From the NCBI GenBank assembly GCA_019420275.1, contig JAHZHN010000004.1, forward strand, positions 124,001 to 188,000: a DNA stretch of 64,000 nt. Reading direction: 5' to 3'. The notes under the pieces were generated by a model. It searched no databases and was not told the DNA's origin. It was given only the letters and a program-made list of their open reading frames with translations. Positions 35,361-44,724 of this stretch are shown in pieces (position 1 is the stretch's first letter; each line of letters starts with the position of its first letter). Position numbers and translations under genes: made by a program. The stretch comes from Clostridiales bacterium. GTDB taxonomy: Bacteria; Bacillota; Clostridia; Lachnospirales; Lachnospiraceae.

Positions 35361-36242
35361 ATGAAAAAACAAAAGATCTGTAAACATTGCAAAGCAGAAC
35401 TGCCGGAAGGAGCCAAAGTCTGCCCGGAGTGCGGAAAGAAAGTAAGCCATAAGGTACTCTTGGGAGTAGTGATCGCTGTTGTAGTAGTGATTGCTGCAGT
35501 TTTGATTTTGACAAACGGCAGTTCCAATAAGCCGCCAAAGGAGAAAGAATACGTAAAAGAAAGCCAGATCGGCAGTGTATTTTCAAATCCAGATAAGTTC
35601 AAAGATAAATATATAAAGATTAAGGGACAGGTTTTTAATGTAGATGAAAATGACGGAACTTATGTGCTTCAGGTTTGGTATGATGTAAAGAATGTTGATA
35701 AAGATTTTATTGTAGTAACAGATAAAAAATTTGACAATGATGATTACATTTCTGTTGATGGCTGGATTACCGGAGAATTTACCGGCGAGAATGTTGTGGG
35801 AGGAGAGGTTTCCTGTCCGCAGATTCAGGCAGTATCTGTGAAAGAGTCAAGCTACAAAGATATTGCAGCTCCGACAGTAAAAGAAATCACGGTGAATAAG
35901 ACTTCTGCTCAGCATGGTGTGAAAGTGACTGTGGAGAAAGTAGAATTTGCAGAAGAAGAAACCAGAATCTATGTAAAAGCAGAAAATGATTCCAGCGATA
36001 CGGTAAATATTTATACATATGATGCAGAAGCAATCCAGGATGGAAAACAGATCGGACTTAGTGATGAGTTATATGTGGCTGGATATGATGAGCTCGAAGA
36101 TACGATTTCAGCCGGATCTTCCGATACAGGAGTTATTTTATTTAAAAAGATGGATCCGGATAAATCATTTAAACTGCAGATTGGCGCATACAGTGATAAT
36201 TTTGATATTACAATGAATGATTTTACATTTGATATTCAGTAG
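35361..36242 (+). CDS. zinc-ribbon, membrane-anchored protein with OB-like and DUF4352-like domains
   Basis: This 293-residue protein begins with a zinc ribbon (CKHC and CPEC, residues 8-26), then one membrane helix (about 30-52, VLLGVVIAVVVVIAAVLIL). An outer region follows: residues about 60-160 (DKYIKIKGQVFNV, YISVDGWITGEF) look like an OB-fold of the tRNA-anti-like type, and about 175-293 resemble a DUF4352-type beta-sandwich. The cytosolic ribbon and outer beta domains suggest a sensor or envelope-stability role, but no function is established. It is monocistronic with its own terminator. Confidence 0.75.
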   Translation: MKKQKICKHCKAELPEGAKVCPECGKKVSHKVLLGVVIAVVVVIAAVLILTNGSSNKPPKEKEYVKESQIGSVFSNPDKFKDKYIKIKGQVFNVDENDGTYVLQVWYDVKNVDKDFIVVTDKKFDNDDYISVDGWITGEFTGENVVGGEVSCPQIQAVSVKESSYKDIAAPTVKEITVNKTSAQHGVKVTVEKVEFAEEETRIYVKAENDSSDTVNIYTYDAEAIQDGKQIGLSDELYVAGYDELEDTISAGSSDTGVILFKKMDPDKSFKLQIGAYSDNFDITMNDFTFDIQ

Positions 36243-36249
36243 AAGATAA

Positions 36250-36288
36250 AAAAATCAGGCAGAACCAAAAAGGACTGCCTGATTTTTT
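36250..36288. terminator. bidirectional terminator
   Basis: AAAAATCAGGCAG pairs with CTGCCTGATTTTT, with T on + and A on the other side. It serves the zinc-ribbon gene and the convergent L25 gene. Confidence 0.9.
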
Positions 36289-36295
36289 CTATTCT

Positions 36296-36865
36296 TTATT
36301 CTTCTTCGTCTTCTTCTGGAGCTGCTTCTGGTTCTGCGATGTTGACAACGATTGTGTCCGGAGCAGTAGTCAGGGATATTTTCTCATTTTTAGCGATATC
36401 CAGATCTTTTACATGAATCAGGTCGCCGGCTTTATAATTTGCCAGATCGATTTCTACAGATTCGACTAAGTCAGCTGGATATGCTTCGTATTCAATTTCA
36501 GATAAGGACTGTTCTACGATACCATATTGAACAGAATCTTCGTTCAGAAGAACAACTGGAGCTGCAGCATTGATTTTCTCATTGGCTACCAGCTGCTGGA
36601 AATTAATAAATTCAATATCTTTTTTCAGAGCATTGTAGTTGACTTCTTTGATTAAAGCTTCTGTGCTGTTTCCATCAATATTCAGAGTAATATGTGCTCC
36701 CTTTTTGTGATCTTTCAGAAACATGGATGTGTCATGGGCATTCATCTTCAGCGGAACAGAGTTTTCAATATCTTTGCCAAACAGATTTCCGATGATATAA
36801 CCTTCCCGCCTTAATTTTTTCGCCTTTACCTTCATATCTCTTTTTTCTGCGTTTAATGTGTTCAT
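36296..36865 (-). CDS. ribosomal protein L25/Ctc family
   Basis: This 189-residue protein of the long L25/TL5/Ctc type binds 5S rRNA through its N-terminal beta-barrel (MNTLNAEKRDMKVKAKKLRREG). A C-terminal TL5-type domain follows (about 100-175) and then a Glu-rich tail. Ctc is a stress-induced variant in Bacillus. ATG 36865 is chosen because AAGGAGG lies eight bases upstream; a longer frame begins at 36904 without one. It is monocistronic. The divergent nitroreductase terminator lies upstream. Confidence 0.85.
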   Translation of the reverse strand: MNTLNAEKRDMKVKAKKLRREGYIIGNLFGKDIENSVPLKMNAHDTSMFLKDHKKGAHITLNIDGNSTEALIKEVNYNALKKDIEFINFQQLVANEKINAAAPVVLLNEDSVQYGIVEQSLSEIEYEAYPADLVESVEIDLANYKAGDLIHVKDLDIAKNEKISLTTAPDTIVVNIAEPEAAPEEDEEE

Positions 36866-36950
36866 TTGATATACCTCCTTGAATCTACGTGAATCAAAAT
36901 GCATAGCTGCATCTTTTTGTGTCCTCTCGGGGCATTGCCATTATAATAAA

Positions 36951-36984
36951 AAAAGAGCTTCCAGTGTAGCGGAAGCTCTTTTTT
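36951..36984 (-). terminator. terminator of the nitroreductase gene
   Basis: AAAAGAGCTTCC pairs with GGAAGCTCTTTT. On the minus strand it is followed by a T run (complement of TAATAAAAAA). It also lies in the L25 leader region. Confidence 0.75.
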
Positions 36985-37048
36985 ATATGCAGGGTTTCTA
37001 TGCACCTATTAACATTATAGCATAATGTGTCAAGTCTTTTTAAGATTT

Positions 37049-37726
37049 TTAAGAATCTGTACGCCATTGGAAGTTTTCAGTACCTGCGCCTATCTCAAAA
37101 TGATATTTGGCAATACCAAGATCAGTCTTGCTGTAAAAACCAATACCGGACTTTGCACAAACAGTCTGATCCTCGTGAAAAGTAAAATAAAATTTTTGCT
37201 GGTTCATTGCAGTAGGAGCCAGCAGAGCCGCATTTACACCATTTCGGAACCAGTCAGGAGAAGAATCAGAAAGATTTGATACATCCTGAGGAGATTTTGA
37301 CTTATGGGGATTTCCCTGATGTTCTCCGTATCCAATGGCAATGACCATATAAATTTTTTCATCTTTTTCTAATTCATAAGCATTTTTGATTTTACTATAG
37401 GTCATTGCAGTCCAGCAGGTATTCAGTCCCAGCTGCTGAGCTTTTAGAACAACTTTTTCACCATAATATCCGCAAATTTCTTCTGCGCTGTTGTCTTTCT
37501 TGCCAACCATGGCAATATAGTTTCTGACACCGGAAAATTTCCCAAAATGAGCCATAAAACTGCTGAAAGCCTTCGGTTCATCAAGGATAAGCTGCATATG
37601 AAGGCCGCTGGCCTGATTGCATTCCTGGAGAAAGGATGACAATTCGTCTTTTACTGTTCCTTCTATTTTTTTGTTTGTATAGGAGCGTACAGAATGGCGT
37701 GTTTGTATTGCGTCTAAAAGATTCAT
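37049..37726 (-). CDS. nitroreductase family protein (TM1586 type)
   Basis: This 225-residue flavoenzyme-like protein begins with AIQTRHSVRSY, the FMN phosphate-binding start of nitroreductases. It has the second half LGLNTCWTAMTYSKIKNAY and AALLAPTAMNQQKFYF seen in the TM1586-type subgroup, in which two half-sites are fused in one chain. ATG 37726 is preferred to 37732 because the GGAG site is properly spaced only for the former. The likely reaction is NAD(P)H-dependent reduction with FMN; the substrate is unknown. Confidence 0.85.
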   Translation of the reverse strand: MNLLDAIQTRHSVRSYTNKKIEGTVKDELSSFLQECNQASGLHMQLILDEPKAFSSFMAHFGKFSGVRNYIAMVGKKDNSAEEICGYYGEKVVLKAQQLGLNTCWTAMTYSKIKNAYELEKDEKIYMVIAIGYGEHQGNPHKSKSPQDVSNLSDSSPDWFRNGVNAALLAPTAMNQQKFYFTFHEDQTVCAKSGIGFYSKTDLGIAKYHFEIGAGTENFQWRTDS

Positions 37727-37848
37727 GTTCATTCTCCTTTCCGTTTCATATCATGCAAATTGATTTTATTATAGCATACTCTTGGATGAACAAGAAGGAT
37801 ATTTGCAACATATATTAATGAAGAATACGAGAAAGGCAAAAATGGAAA

Positions 37849-38730
37849 ATGCAGTATGATTTTGCGGTCATCGGCGGGGACCGCCGGCAGGTGTATCTGG
37901 CCAATGAATTAAAGAACCGTAGATATCGGGTGATTGTATATGGGACGGAAGAAAAAAATCTGGATTCGGGCTGCAGGCGAGGAGAAAGCCTGCTGGAAGC
38001 GGTATCCAATGCAGACAGCATCATAGGACCGGTGGTGTTTTCAAAAGATGGAGAAACAATTGTTTCGGATTCTAAAACTCACACACTCAAGGTAAAGGAA
38101 TTGATGAGCGGGCTTGTGCCAGGGCAGAGTTTATTTGGGGGATGTATTTCAGAGAATATCCGAAAAAACTGCAGGGAAAAAGAAGTAGAAGTCTATGATT
38201 TTATGAAGATGGATGATGTGGCCATTTACAATGCAATTGCAACAGCTGAAGGAGCGATCATAAAGGCAATGGAATTAAAACCAATCAATCTTCATGGAAG
38301 CCGATGCCTGGTATTAGGATATGGACGCTGTGGGAAGGTGCTGGCACAGAAACTAAAGGGTATGGACGCAAATGTATTTGTATGTGCCAGGAGAGATGAG
38401 GCAAAAAGTGAAAGTGAAGCGATGGGATGTTCCAGCATGGATTTTGGAGAATTGTCCAGGCATATCTTAAGGTTTGATTATATATTCAATACAGTGCCGG
38501 CTGTGATATTAAAATATCCGGAATTAAGACGTCTGTCGCGGGATGCCTGCATCATAGACATTGCATCAGCTCCGGGCGGAATAGATCAGGAGGCCGCAGG
38601 GAAACTTCATGTGCAAAGCTATCTTTGCCCGAGTCTTCCGGGAATCTATGCGCCAAAATCTTCCGGAATCCGTCTGGCAGAAAAAGTTATAAAACTGAAA
38701 GGAAAAACAGAATATGAAGCTGGAAAATAA
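37849..38730 (+). CDS. dpaA: dipicolinate synthase subunit A
   Basis: This 293-residue protein is the DpaA (SpoVFA) subunit that, with DpaB, turns dihydrodipicolinate into dipicolinic acid in the mother cell during sporulation. The N-terminal FAVIGGDRRQVYLANEL and the NAD-binding CLVLGYGRCGKVLAQKLKG (near residue 145) are characteristic. The next gene overlaps it by 17 bases. A sporulation sigma-K promoter was looked for but not clearly seen. The pair indicates a spore-forming host. Confidence 0.92.
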   Translation: MQYDFAVIGGDRRQVYLANELKNRRYRVIVYGTEEKNLDSGCRRGESLLEAVSNADSIIGPVVFSKDGETIVSDSKTHTLKVKELMSGLVPGQSLFGGCISENIRKNCREKEVEVYDFMKMDDVAIYNAIATAEGAIIKAMELKPINLHGSRCLVLGYGRCGKVLAQKLKGMDANVFVCARRDEAKSESEAMGCSSMDFGELSRHILRFDYIFNTVPAVILKYPELRRLSRDACIIDIASAPGGIDQEAAGKLHVQSYLCPSLPGIYAPKSSGIRLAEKVIKLKGKTEYEAGK

Positions 38731-39298
38731 GCGGATTGGAGTTGCCATGACAGGATCTTTTTGTACTTTTGCAAAAGCGATAAAAGGGATAGAAACCCTG
38801 GTGGAGGAGGGAGCTAAGGTGCAGATCATTTTTTCTGACTCTGCTCAGACGATTGACAGCCGTTTCGGAAAGGCAAAGGATTTTATCCATACAATAACAG
38901 AAATAACAGGACAGGAACCGATGATGAGCATAGAACAGGCAGAGGTAATCGGACCAACGGCATGTTTTGATCTTCTGCTGATTCTTCCATGCACAGGAAA
39001 TACCATGGCAAAGCTGGTAAATGGTATTACAGATACACCGGTTTTAATGGCTTCCAAGGCGCATTTAAGAAATGGGAAACCGTTGCTTATTTCCATGGCA
39101 ACCAATGACGCACTGGGAATGAATTTTAAAAATATCGGGTATCTTTTAAATAGTAAGAATGTGTATTTTGTCCCTTTTGGGCAGGACGACCCGGTAAAAA
39201 AGCCCAATTCTATGACAGCAGATACGGGGCTATTAATTCCGGCGATGCTGGAGGCACTGAAGGGCAGACAGTATCAGCCTGTTCTTTGCAGCCGGTAA
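38714..39298 (+). CDS. dpaB: dipicolinate synthase subunit B
   Basis: This 194-residue flavoprotein-like subunit has GVAMTGSFCTFAKAI at the start and LLILPCTGNTMAKLVNGITDTPVLMASKAHLRN in the middle, matching SpoVFB/DpaB. It completes the dipicolinate synthase needed for spore core dehydration and heat resistance. The 17-base overlap with dpaA implies translational coupling. Confidence 0.93.
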   Translation: MKLENKRIGVAMTGSFCTFAKAIKGIETLVEEGAKVQIIFSDSAQTIDSRFGKAKDFIHTITEITGQEPMMSIEQAEVIGPTACFDLLLILPCTGNTMAKLVNGITDTPVLMASKAHLRNGKPLLISMATNDALGMNFKNIGYLLNSKNVYFVPFGQDDPVKKPNSMTADTGLLIPAMLEALKGRQYQPVLCSR

Positions 39299-39324
39299 AT
39301 GTAAAAGAAAAGAGGTAGAAACTT

Positions 39325-41178
39325 ATGTGTGGAATTGCAGGATTTTCAAATCCCAGGGAACAGTATCATAGAGACAAAGAATCCTGGATCAGGGTATTGG
39401 ATCATATGAACCAGATTCAAAAACACAGGGGACCGGATGATGAAGGAACGTATCTGGATGACGAATGCGGGCTGGCTCATGTGAGACTTTCGATCATTGA
39501 TCTAAAAAACGGACATCAGCCGATGATCCGCCAAAAAGACCGGAAGGACTGTGCGGTCATTTTTAATGGAGAAATTTACAACATGACGCCTCTGCGAAAA
39601 GAACTGGAAAGAAAAGGAGCAAAATTTCAGACGGCCAGTGATACGGAGGTGATTTTGGTTGCCTACATGCGGTATGGGGTATCGTTTGTAGAAAAGCTAA
39701 ATGGGATTTTTTCTATTGCCATATGGGATGGAGTTTTGAAAAAACTGTATCTGTTCCGGGACCGCCTTGGAGTAAAACCATTGTTTTATGCCATGAAAGA
39801 GGACACTTTGATATTTTCTTCTGAACTGAAAGGATTATTTCAATATCCGGGAATGGAGCCTGTAATTGACCGGGAAGGCCTGGGAGAGGTGTTTGGCCTT
39901 GGTCCGGCAAAATCCTATGGAAAAGGAGTGTTTCGTGATGTCTTGGAAGTTTTGCCCGGTCATGTTATAGAATACAGCAAAGAAGGATGCAGGGATCACA
40001 CCTATTGGAAATTGGAAGCAAAACCTCATGAGGATTCTGTCAAAGAAACGATAGAGAAGACTTCCTGGCTTGTTCATGATGCCGTGCGGATGCAGATGCT
40101 TTCCGATATCCCAATCTGTACGTTCCTTTCCGGAGGAGTGGACAGCAGTCTGGTAACATCCATCTGTGCAAAAGCTCTGAAAGAAGAAGGAAAAAAGTTA
40201 GATACTTTTTCCTTTGATTTTCAAAACAATCATCAATATTTTCAGGCCAACTCATTTCAGCCATCGGAGGATCGTCCCTGGGTAGAAAAAATGGCAGCAT
40301 ATGCCAAGACAAATCATACATTTTTAGAGTGCGGAAATATGGATCTGATTTCTGATCTTTATCAGGCGGTAGAAGCCAGGGATCTGCCATGTATGGCAGA
40401 TGTGGAATCTTCCATGCTGTATTTTTGTTCTTTGGTATCTAAAAGTCATAAAGTGACATTGACCGGAGAGTGTGCGGATGAAATTTTTGGCGGATATCCA
40501 TGGTTTCACAAGAAAGAATGTTTCGAAGCCGATAATTTTCCATGGTCTATGGATATGGAACCGAGGAAAATGCTCTTAAGAGATGATATTTTAAAAAAGA
40601 TTGACTTGGAAGCGTATTCCAGATCAGCGTATCAAAAGACCGTTGATGAGACGCCGAAACTGTATGGAGAAGATGCACAAGAGTCCAGGAGAAGGGAAAT
40701 TTCCTATTTAAATCTTCGGTGGTTTATGGTAACATTGTTAGATCGGATGGATCGGACCAGTATGTATTCCGGACTGGAAGCCAGAGTACCTTTTGCAGAT
40801 CATCGGATTGTGGAATATCTGTACAATGTCCCGTGGAAAATCAAATGTCTGAATGGTGAGGCGAAGGGACTCCTGCGGGCAGCAGGAAAAGAAGATCTTC
40901 CCAAAGAGGTCTTGTATCGCAGAAAGAGCCCATATCCAAAAACTTATGATCCTAACTATGAGAGGATGCTGACGGAAGAGCTGAGAAGCGTGATGGCACA
41001 AAAAGATGCTCCAATCAATCAGCTGACAGATAAGAAGAAGACAGAGAAATTTCTGGAAAGCCCAAAAGATTATGGGAAACCTTGGTATGGACAGCTGATG
41101 GCAGGACCGCAGATGATCGCCTATCTGCTGCAGATCAATTACTGGCTGGAGCATTATAAGATTCGATTGGAACTGTAA
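39325..41178 (+). CDS. asnB: glutamine-hydrolysing asparagine synthase
   Basis: This 617-residue enzyme has two domains. The class II glutaminase domain starts with the catalytic Cys2 in MCGIAGF and has RGPDDEG and FNGEIYN. The synthetase domain carries the pyrophosphate loop FLSGGVDSSLVTS (near residue 268). It converts aspartate, glutamine and ATP to asparagine. AAGAGG lies before the ATG. It follows dpaB by 26 bases and may be read with it, though the role is general metabolism. Confidence 0.93.
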   Translation: MCGIAGFSNPREQYHRDKESWIRVLDHMNQIQKHRGPDDEGTYLDDECGLAHVRLSIIDLKNGHQPMIRQKDRKDCAVIFNGEIYNMTPLRKELERKGAKFQTASDTEVILVAYMRYGVSFVEKLNGIFSIAIWDGVLKKLYLFRDRLGVKPLFYAMKEDTLIFSSELKGLFQYPGMEPVIDREGLGEVFGLGPAKSYGKGVFRDVLEVLPGHVIEYSKEGCRDHTYWKLEAKPHEDSVKETIEKTSWLVHDAVRMQMLSDIPICTFLSGGVDSSLVTSICAKALKEEGKKLDTFSFDFQNNHQYFQANSFQPSEDRPWVEKMAAYAKTNHTFLECGNMDLISDLYQAVEARDLPCMADVESSMLYFCSLVSKSHKVTLTGECADEIFGGYPWFHKKECFEADNFPWSMDMEPRKMLLRDDILKKIDLEAYSRSAYQKTVDETPKLYGEDAQESRRREISYLNLRWFMVTLLDRMDRTSMYSGLEARVPFADHRIVEYLYNVPWKIKCLNGEAKGLLRAAGKEDLPKEVLYRRKSPYPKTYDPNYERMLTEELRSVMAQKDAPINQLTDKKKTEKFLESPKDYGKPWYGQLMAGPQMIAYLLQINYWLEHYKIRLEL

Positions 41179-41261
41179 AAAAGAAAAGTGCAAGATTCCA
41201 CGGAATTTCCGATCCATATGTGATATAATAGAAAAAACGAGAGAGAAGGAGGCGGTATACA

Positions 41262-42128
41262 ATGGATTACAGACAAACCATTGCCAACAAATATTCAGTG
41301 CGTGATTATAAAGATAAGACAATTGACGCAAAGACAGCCAAGGAGATACGGGACTATGCAAGAACCTGTCCGAAACTTGTGGAGGACATTGCGGTAGATA
41401 TCCGCTTTATGGATTATGACATGGTCTATCGTCAGTTAGATGGGTTTGCAGGGTATAAAGGAATCATGATCAGTGCCCCTCATTATGCGATTCTTCTTTC
41501 AGAAAAGAAAGATCATTATATTGAAAATGCAGGATATGTAGGAGAGGGAATCTGTCTGAAAGCCCATGAACTGGGAGTTGCCTCCTGCTGGATCACTTTT
41601 GAAGACAGCAAGACCGTGATCCATAAATTAAATCTTGTAACGGACAAAGAAGTCGTAGGAATCATTGCGTTAGGATTTGGAAAGAAGCCAAGAAAGATTA
41701 CGACAGGAGCGGTTGCGACCGGAGGAAATTATACTCAGGCTGATATGAAGAAAAAATCAGCAGGCGGAGCAGGAAGACTTCCTTTGCAGAAGATGGTTTA
41801 TATTGATCAATGGGGTCAGGAAGCTGATGTAGATACCCTGACGGAACGTGCTCTCTATGATCCGATGGATTATGCGAGAAGAGCGCCTTCTACCTTAAAC
41901 CGTCAGCCGTGGAGATTCCTGATCGATGGTTCTAAGATCATCCTGACAGTCCGGGATGATGAAGAAACCAATGAATACGAAGAGCAGATTGACGCAGGAA
42001 TCGCAATGCTGTATTTCGAGGGAGTCATTGAACAGTCTCTGTGCCAGATTCAGTGGAAACTGGGACCGGTGGAGAAAGACTATGGAATTCCGGAGGAATA
42101 TAAAGTGGTTGCTTCTTGTGAAGTTTAA
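41262..42128 (+). CDS. nitroreductase family protein
   Basis: This 288-residue protein starts with a nitroreductase-like signature (ANKYSVRDYKDKTID). It contains two half-domains, GICLKAHELGVASCWITFEDSK and DYARRAPSTLNRQPWRFLI. The double organisation resembles the other nitroreductase at 37.0-37.7 kb, but the two are not close copies. AAGGAGG lies before the ATG. A TATAAT box about 40 bases upstream gives it its own promoter. Cofactor FMN is expected; the substrate is unknown. Confidence 0.82.
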   Translation: MDYRQTIANKYSVRDYKDKTIDAKTAKEIRDYARTCPKLVEDIAVDIRFMDYDMVYRQLDGFAGYKGIMISAPHYAILLSEKKDHYIENAGYVGEGICLKAHELGVASCWITFEDSKTVIHKLNLVTDKEVVGIIALGFGKKPRKITTGAVATGGNYTQADMKKKSAGGAGRLPLQKMVYIDQWGQEADVDTLTERALYDPMDYARRAPSTLNRQPWRFLIDGSKIILTVRDDEETNEYEEQIDAGIAMLYFEGVIEQSLCQIQWKLGPVEKDYGIPEEYKVVASCEV

Positions 42129-42156
42129 AAAGCATGTGTATACCTTCTTAAATATC

Positions 42157-42194
42157 AGAAAGGGTTCGATGAATGATTTCATCGGACCCTTTCT
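42157..42194. terminator. shared bidirectional terminator containing the helicase stop codon
   Basis: AGAAAGGGTTCGATGA pairs with TCATCGGACCCTTTCT. The stop codon of the convergent helicase gene (42179-42181) lies inside the 3' arm, so translation would reach into the hairpin on the minus strand. Confidence 0.75.
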
Positions 42195-44338
42195 AAATGA
42201 ACCCGGAAAGAAATCTGACGGGGCGTATTCATTTGGCCGAACTGGATCAGATAGGCTTTTTTTGATGTATCAATTTCAAGGATAGTGCCAAGTCCGAAGA
42301 TTTTATGCCGAATTTTATCACCAATCTCAAACATTTCTTCTTTTGGCTGATATCCGTCCAGATATCGGCTGCTGAAGCGAATATAAGCTCTGGTATCGGA
42401 AATCAGAGGATCTGAAGGCTTTCGTTCGTAATCCAGGAGGGATGCATCAATATCCAAAAGAAAGCGGGATGGATACCGCATGGAACCGTCAAAGTTCCGG
42501 CCTTCACTTTCGGACAGATACAGACGTTTTTGAGCTCTTGTCATGGCGACAAAGGCGAGACGCCGTTCTTCTTCCATGCCGTCCATGGTGGAAGTTTTTT
42601 TGGAAGGGAAGATTCCTTCGTTCATGGCGCATAGGAAAACATACGGAAACTCCAGGCCTTTTGCTGCATGGACGGTCATGAGTTTGACTTTTCCATTAGA
42701 ATCCTGGGCGTCGCTGTTGGAAAATAGGGCAACATGAGCCAGATAATGCTCCAGGGTGCTTTCTTCTCCACAGGAAATTTCATATTCATAAACAGACTGT
42801 TTTAACTCAGCCAGGTTATCCAGCCGTTCCTGACTTCCTGCCGTCCGGTGCATTTCTTCATATCCGCTCTGATCCAGAACTTCGGACAAAAGTTCAGAGA
42901 TGGTCTGTTCTTCATAAGTATCAGAAAAAGACTCAATCAGATCAATAAAAGATGCTGCCTTTGTTCCCTTAAAAATCGGATGATGAATGCTTTCTTTCAT
43001 GGCATCATACAGAGATACATGATTCTGCTGGGCATATTCCTGCAAAAAACGGATGCGCCGCTCCCCGATATTGCGTTTCGGAACATTTACAATCCGAAGA
43101 AAAGACAAATCATCTTGAAAAGCAATCATGCGCAGATAGGACAGAGCGTCTTTGATCTCCATCCGGCCAAAAAACTGCACGCCGCTGTATATAGTGTAAG
43201 GGATTTCTTCTTTCTGCAGTATTTCTTCGATGGTGCGGGTGATATAGTGTGCCCGGTATAAAATAGTGATATTATCATAGGATATGCCGGATTCCTGAAG
43301 TTTTTTTATCTGAGAAATAATCCATTGGGCCTCTTTCAAAGAGCTGTCTCCATGATAGCAGAGAACGGATGGTCCATCGGGAAGCATTGGAATCAGGTCT
43401 TTTTTCATCCGATGTTCATTTTTATCAATCAGAGAGTTTACCGCAGCAAGAATCTGGGGCGTAGAGCGGTAATTTTTTGTCATCATAATGGTCTTCGTCC
43501 CAGGAAATACCTTATCAAAATGAAGCAGATACTTTACATTGGCACCTCTCCAGGTGTAGATGGTCTGATCGGGATCTCCTACAATAAACAGATTTTTGTG
43601 ATGACCGCATAAGACTTCCATGAGCTTGTATTGGAGCGCATCAATATCCTGAAATTCATCAATCATAATATATTCCAGCCGCTGCTGCCATTTCAGGCGG
43701 ATTTCCTCATTTTGTTCAAAAATATATAAAGAAAATTTAATCAGATCATTATAGTCCAGTCCAAAACATTTCTTCTCCTGATACAGATAGCCGTAAAAAA
43801 TAATGTCAGAAGGATCTGATGCACGCTGATATTTCTGCTGCAGAGTGTCCAGTGACATAGTGATCATGTCCAGATAGTAATCCGGATTTTTAAATAATTT
43901 GCGGATTTCAATCATATCCCTGGCTTTGGCAAAGGTCATATGGCGCAAAGTCAGTCCCCGCTCTTCATAAATGATCTTCAGCATGGAATCAATATCGGAG
44001 TTATCCAGCACAAGGAAATTTTTTGGATACTGTACTGCATGGCTGTCTTCTTGAAGGATGGATACACAAAAACCATGAAAGGTATTGATATATCCGGTAT
44101 CATTGTCTCCGGTCAGCTGATGGATTCTCTGCCGCATTTCATTGGCAGATTTGTTCGTAAAAGTGACACAGAGGATGTTTCCCGGCAGAATCCCAATATC
44201 ATTGACAAGATAGGCAAATCGATGAGAAAGTGCCCGGGTTTTTCCGGAACCTGCGCCTGCGATGACCCGGATGAATCCTTCTGTGGATGTGACTGCCTGG
44301 AGCTGTTCTTCATTCAGTTGTTCTAATGAATATTCCAA
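42179..44338 (-). CDS. UvrD/PcrA-type ATP-dependent DNA helicase
   Basis: This 719-residue superfamily 1 helicase unwinds DNA 3' to 5' in repair. Motifs include IAGAGSGKT (Walker A, about 27-35), DEFQDI (II), VGDPDQTIYTWRGA (III) and MTVHAAKGLEFPYVF (V), with a C-terminal PcrA-like Tudor region (GDKIRHKIFGLGTI). TTG 44338 is chosen because AAGGAGG lies eight bases upstream. An open extension to 44410 would cover the SOS box. A perfect SOS box lies about 24 bases upstream of the start. It is shorter than standard PcrA and may be a second helicase of the cell. Confidence 0.92.
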   Translation of the reverse strand: MEYSLEQLNEEQLQAVTSTEGFIRVIAGAGSGKTRALSHRFAYLVNDIGILPGNILCVTFTNKSANEMRQRIHQLTGDNDTGYINTFHGFCVSILQEDSHAVQYPKNFLVLDNSDIDSMLKIIYEERGLTLRHMTFAKARDMIEIRKLFKNPDYYLDMITMSLDTLQQKYQRASDPSDIIFYGYLYQEKKCFGLDYNDLIKFSLYIFEQNEEIRLKWQQRLEYIMIDEFQDIDALQYKLMEVLCGHHKNLFIVGDPDQTIYTWRGANVKYLLHFDKVFPGTKTIMMTKNYRSTPQILAAVNSLIDKNEHRMKKDLIPMLPDGPSVLCYHGDSSLKEAQWIISQIKKLQESGISYDNITILYRAHYITRTIEEILQKEEIPYTIYSGVQFFGRMEIKDALSYLRMIAFQDDLSFLRIVNVPKRNIGERRIRFLQEYAQQNHVSLYDAMKESIHHPIFKGTKAASFIDLIESFSDTYEEQTISELLSEVLDQSGYEEMHRTAGSQERLDNLAELKQSVYEYEISCGEESTLEHYLAHVALFSNSDAQDSNGKVKLMTVHAAKGLEFPYVFLCAMNEGIFPSKKTSTMDGMEEERRLAFVAMTRAQKRLYLSESEGRNFDGSMRYPSRFLLDIDASLLDYERKPSDPLISDTRAYIRFSSRYLDGYQPKEEMFEIGDKIRHKIFGLGTILEIDTSKKAYLIQFGQMNTPRQISFRVHLERVR

Positions 44339-44361
44339 TGGTATTTCCTCCTTGATAAAAT

Positions 44362-44373
44362 GAACGTATGTTC
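44362..44373 (-). promoter_or_regulatory. perfect LexA(DinR) SOS box
   Basis: GAACGTATGTTC keeps the full GAAC-N4-GTTC palindrome, with flanking TGAAC and GTTCT. Its place immediately before the helicase start predicts induction on DNA damage. The radical SAM repair pair (28.9 kb) carries related boxes. Confidence 0.8.
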
Positions 44374-44410
44374 TGATAAATATTTTAACAGAGATGAAGC
44401 TGGGACGCAA

Positions 44411-44724
44411 TGGGAAGAGAGTAAATCAGGGGAAATAAGAAAGGGACGTTGTCCTTTCAGGGAATCCATTATATGCTGATCATATATTTTATCATTCAGC
44501 TGGCAGCTGTCTGGGTGACAGGAAAATATAACATAGATTTGGGAGCAAAAATGGGAAAAATTACATCGGTCTGTGGAGTGGTGTTTTTTTGTAATGTATA
44601 TAATTGGAAGTATAGTTTAAATCAAGAATAAATTCTATTATATAGAAATATAAGGTACTGATTGTAATCGTATCAATCTTAAGCTATAATTATTTAAAAA
44701 TACTGATGAGAAGAGAGGAGAAAA
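44411..44724. other. 314-base intergenic region before the two-component genes
   Basis: A 60-codon frame (44449-44631) uses a TTG start without a ribosome site and is probably accidental. The part from 44632 to 44700 is very AT-rich. A TATAAT-like -10 (AGCTATAATTAT, near 44685) could serve the response regulator gene. Confidence 0.45.

Noticed and set aside
44449..44631. 60-codon frame with a hydrophobic start before the response regulator
   Set aside because: It has a TTG start, no ribosome site and no family signature; probably chance.
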